Origin: Arthrobacter sp. AQ5-06
Lineage (GTDB): Bacteria > Actinomycetota > Actinomycetes > Actinomycetales > Micrococcaceae
Assembly: GCF_003287955.1 (NCBI RefSeq)
Contig: NZ_QMKP01000009.1
Coordinates: forward strand, 113,474 to 177,473
Direction of reading: 5' to 3'
DNA length: 64,000 nucleotides
The position numbers and the translations under genes were made by a program. Shown here one piece after another: positions 62,104 through 64,000 of the stretch (its first letter is position 1; every line of letters starts with the position of its first letter). The notes below the pieces were generated by a model. It was not told the origin of the DNA and searched no databases. It was given only the letters and a program-made list of their open reading frames with translations.

Positions 62104-63417
62104 TTAGGAGTTTCTGGCAGCCAGGGCGGTCTTGAAGGCGTTTGTTGAGCTGGTGGAGCTGTTGATCCGCCAGTCCACTTCCTTGTTGTGGTGGAACCAG
62201 ACAAGTCCTGTGATGTCGGACTGGGCTGCCAGGTAGGAGACCAGGTCGGTGTTCCAGCTGGCCTTTGACCCTCCTGCCTCGGCTGAGGCCGTTTCGGAGA
62301 TGATGATGGGCTTCCCGGGCGCCAGGCTGCGGAGCGCCGCCAGCCCTTCACCGAACAGTGCCGAGGGTGAAGCCCAGGAACTCCATGACTGCGACGTGCC
62401 CCAGTTGTAGCCGTCCAGGGCGACGACATCGACATAGCCGGCGCCCGGGTAAAGCCCGGCCAGCGCAGTGGAACCCCAGTACGGGACATTCGGTGCCCAG
62501 ACCCACTGAACGTTGGTCGCTCCTGTGGAGGCCACAACATCGTGGACGTGCCGCCAGGCAGCGACGTAGTCGCCGGCGCCGTTTCCGTTGGCAGCCTCAG
62601 CCCAGGGGTACCAGTTGCCGTTCATTTCATGGGCGAACCGGAGCATCACGGGCTTGCCCCAGGAAGCCAGTGACGTGCCCCATTGCCGGATGTAGGTGTC
62701 GTAGTCTCCGGCTGTAATGCGGTCCAGGGCGTAGGCGGGCTGGTTGGCCCCGTTCCCGCTCCACAGCCACGGCTCCCAGGTGATCAGGCTCGTCGCCCCG
62801 CGGGCGTGGATGGCGTTCAGGTCCGCGATGGGTGCGGCCTGGCTGAAGTCCTTGAAGGACAACACGATCGAGGGGCTTTCATTGACCAGCGTGGCCACGG
62901 CATCCAGTTCGCTTGAGGCCAGCGGGCCACCGGGGGTGGAAACGCCGAAGCGAAGGGTGTGGGAGCTCTTCGGCGGCAACGCCGTCGTGGTCGTCGTCCC
63001 GGTTCGGGCGGCCATGGTCACGGGCGTACCACCGGCGGCTGTGGCCTGCTGGCCGGCCTTGAGGGAAGCCGGGCTATAGGTCACGGTGTAATCCGCGGAC
63101 GCGGAGCGCTTCCCGGCCGTGGCCGTGACAGGGACCGCTGCGGACGACGTGGCTGGGATAGTGACGGCAGCCGTGAAGGAGCCGTTGGATTCCGTGGTAA
63201 ATGGAACGGTCGATGAGCCGGCTGTCACCGTTCCCGATACGTGGCGGGCGAAGCCGGAACCGGTCACCGTGACGGATGCGCCCGCTGGGCCGCTGGCGGC
63301 GCTGAGCGTGACAGCGGGCCGCCCGACGGCCTCGGCGGGCACGCCGATACCGAGCAACACGGCCAGCGACATAACAAGGCCGGACACGACCAGCCTGACT
63401 AAACGATTCTTTTGCAC
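62104..63417 (-). CDS. Secreted GH26-like glycoside hydrolase with TIG domain
   Basis: A protein of about 437 residues. A signal peptide (LVVSGLVMSLAVLLGIGVPAEA) is followed by an IPT/TIG-type Ig-like domain (VTLSAASGPAGASVTVTGSG) and a Thr-rich linker. The catalytic domain, from about residue 150, carries the GH26 acid/base motif RFAHEMNGNWYPW and the nucleophile motif PIIISETASAEAG. Such enzymes cut beta-mannan or related glycans outside the cell. GTG 63417 with GGAGAG 4 nt upstream gives a normal signal peptide; ATG 63432 is the alternative. Confidence 0.9.
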   Translation of the reverse strand: MQKNRLVRLVVSGLVMSLAVLLGIGVPAEAVGRPAVTLSAASGPAGASVTVTGSGFARHVSGTVTAGSSTVPFTTESNGSFTAAVTIPATSSAAVPVTATAGKRSASADYTVTYSPASLKAGQQATAAGGTPVTMAARTGTTTTTALPPKSSHTLRFGVSTPGGPLASSELDAVATLVNESPSIVLSFKDFSQAAPIADLNAIHARGATSLITWEPWLWSGNGANQPAYALDRITAGDYDTYIRQWGTSLASWGKPVMLRFAHEMNGNWYPWAEAANGNGAGDYVAAWRHVHDVVASTGATNVQWVWAPNVPYWGSTALAGLYPGAGYVDVVALDGYNWGTSQSWSSWASPSALFGEGLAALRSLAPGKPIIISETASAEAGGSKASWNTDLVSYLAAQSDITGLVWFHHNKEVDWRINSSTSSTNAFKTALAARNS

Positions 63418-63774
63418 AACACTCTCCAGCATCAGTGAAAACTTTGGGCCCTCATACACGGCTGACCAATGCGGCCCCGACAACCTCTCGCTGAGAGGTG
63501 CTCAACCGCAGGTCACCTGGACCGTCATGCCCAATCCATCGACACGTGTGCAAGCACTAACGCGAAGCGCAGGAAAACGGGTCACCAGACAATGGTGGCA
63601 AAGGGCCCGGCCCGAGGACGGAAATAAGCGGAATCCTCGGCAGATCCTGTGCAGATCCTGTGGCAAGCCCCGGATCAAGTAGCTGCGGCGTCTTCTTCCG
63701 CTCTCAGAGCCAGCGCCCCGTCGTACTGCAACCAGGAAACCGGCATTTTGGATGTCCAGGGTGTCTCCGCTGTT
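63418..63774. other. Intergenic stretch between the GH26 gene and the IS element
   Basis: No supported gene. An 11-bp tandem repeat cagatcctgtg occurs twice at 63641-63662. The part upstream of 63480 should carry the GH26 promoter. Confidence 0.35.
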
Positions 63775-64000
63775 GGGACTGTGGAATTAACGGTGTATCC
63801 GGCTCGACACGCCAGGCGGTGTGCCTGGCAGGAATGAGCTGGTTATGACGGTGACACTGGATGCCGTGAAGAGTGCGGACACCACTGCGAAACTGAACGA
63901 AACTTCCGAGGCTGAGGCCGCCCGTGAGCTGGTGAGGATGGCCCGGGAACGGGGATTGTCCCTGACCGGTCCTGGCGGGTTGCTCAAACAGCTGACCAAG
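63775..64000 (+). mobile_element. Left end of an IS256-family insertion sequence
   Basis: gggactgtggaattaacggt (from 63775) has the form of IS256-family terminal repeats, and the transposase gene begins 70 bp inside. The element continues beyond the window, so its right end is not seen. Confidence 0.6.
63845..64000 (+). CDS. IS256-family transposase (N-terminal part)
   Basis: 52 codons are visible before the window ends. The sequence AARELVRMARERGLSLTGPG followed by GLLKQLTK is the conserved N-terminus of actinobacterial IS256/mutator-type transposases. The DDE catalytic residues lie outside the window. ATG 63845 is the likely start. Confidence 0.78.
   Translation, partial: MTVTLDAVKSADTTAKLNETSEAEAARELVRMARERGLSLTGPGGLLKQLTK

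Noticed and set aside
1..64000. CRISPR arrays, rRNA and tRNA genes, prophage
   Set aside because: Reading through the window I found no spaced direct-repeat array, no rRNA segment, no convincing cloverleaf and no phage structural gene. A covariance-model scan for tRNA was not possible.

Overview
The window is high-GC DNA with the gene content of a soil actinobacterium of the Micrococcaceae, most likely Arthrobacter or Pseudarthrobacter. This is inferred from protein families, frequent GTG/TTG starts and strong GGAGG-type ribosome binding sites; no rRNA or tRNA gene was recognised. Most of it is chromosomal. The right end, from about 56 to 64 kb, looks accessory, with gene fragments, an IS30 deletion derivative, an IS256-type transposase entering at the edge, and isolated resistance-type genes.

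Layout. 1-3385: SWIM/SNF2 helicase running off the left edge. 3.5-4.4 kb: very acidic DUF4375/DMP19-like protein. 4.7-6.9 kb: alanine-rich exported protein, ECF-type sigma factor and its overlapping membrane partner. 6.9-7.7 kb: eroded remnants, a truncated COG4315 secreted-repeat protein facing a frameshifted zinc-finger anti-sigma factor. 7.7-12.9 kb: SRPBCC protein, DUF1206 membrane protein, a WXG100-like secreted protein with a small partner, TrmB and DUF1003. 12.9-16.8 kb: two MFS transporters and a methyltransferase, with two copies of a palindromic intergenic repeat. 17-21.5 kb: DEAD-box RNA helicase behind an attenuator-like leader, MBL hydrolase, aldo/keto reductase and a P-loop kinase.

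The core of the window, 21.8-41.3 kb, is a taurine (aminosulfonate) catabolic island. Tpa deaminates taurine to sulfoacetaldehyde using pyruvate, and alanine dehydrogenase regenerates the pyruvate. Xsc cleaves sulfoacetaldehyde to acetyl phosphate and sulfite, Pta makes acetyl-CoA, and YeiH and TauE/SafE exporters can remove the sulfur oxyanions. No TauABC transporter is present. Instead there are two closely related APC permeases, each preceded by a CRP/GlxR-like site and a conserved palindromic leader. Regulators are an IclR protein and a MocR (TauR-like) protein. The IclR gene is coupled to a CobS/CobT-like AAA+/VWA pair with no CobN, divergent from xsc. The divergent ald-tpa control region is present twice, the second copy beside an ald remnant. 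A GH15 glycosidase sits inside the island.

41.2-56.3 kb: an SMR pair under a guanidine-III riboswitch, ferritin, HutD, a phosphotransferase, a TrpF-like isomerase, YccF, VOC, DUF4031-HD and BBE-type proteins, a molybdate cluster (HTH-Mop regulator plus modABC), a lipoprotein, a trypsin-like protease, and clpB behind a HAIR element. 56.3-64 kb: fragments, DUF4383, Arr, VOC, SHOCT, DHFR-like protein, a lipoprotein, the IS30 remnant, a GH26 enzyme and the IS256 start.
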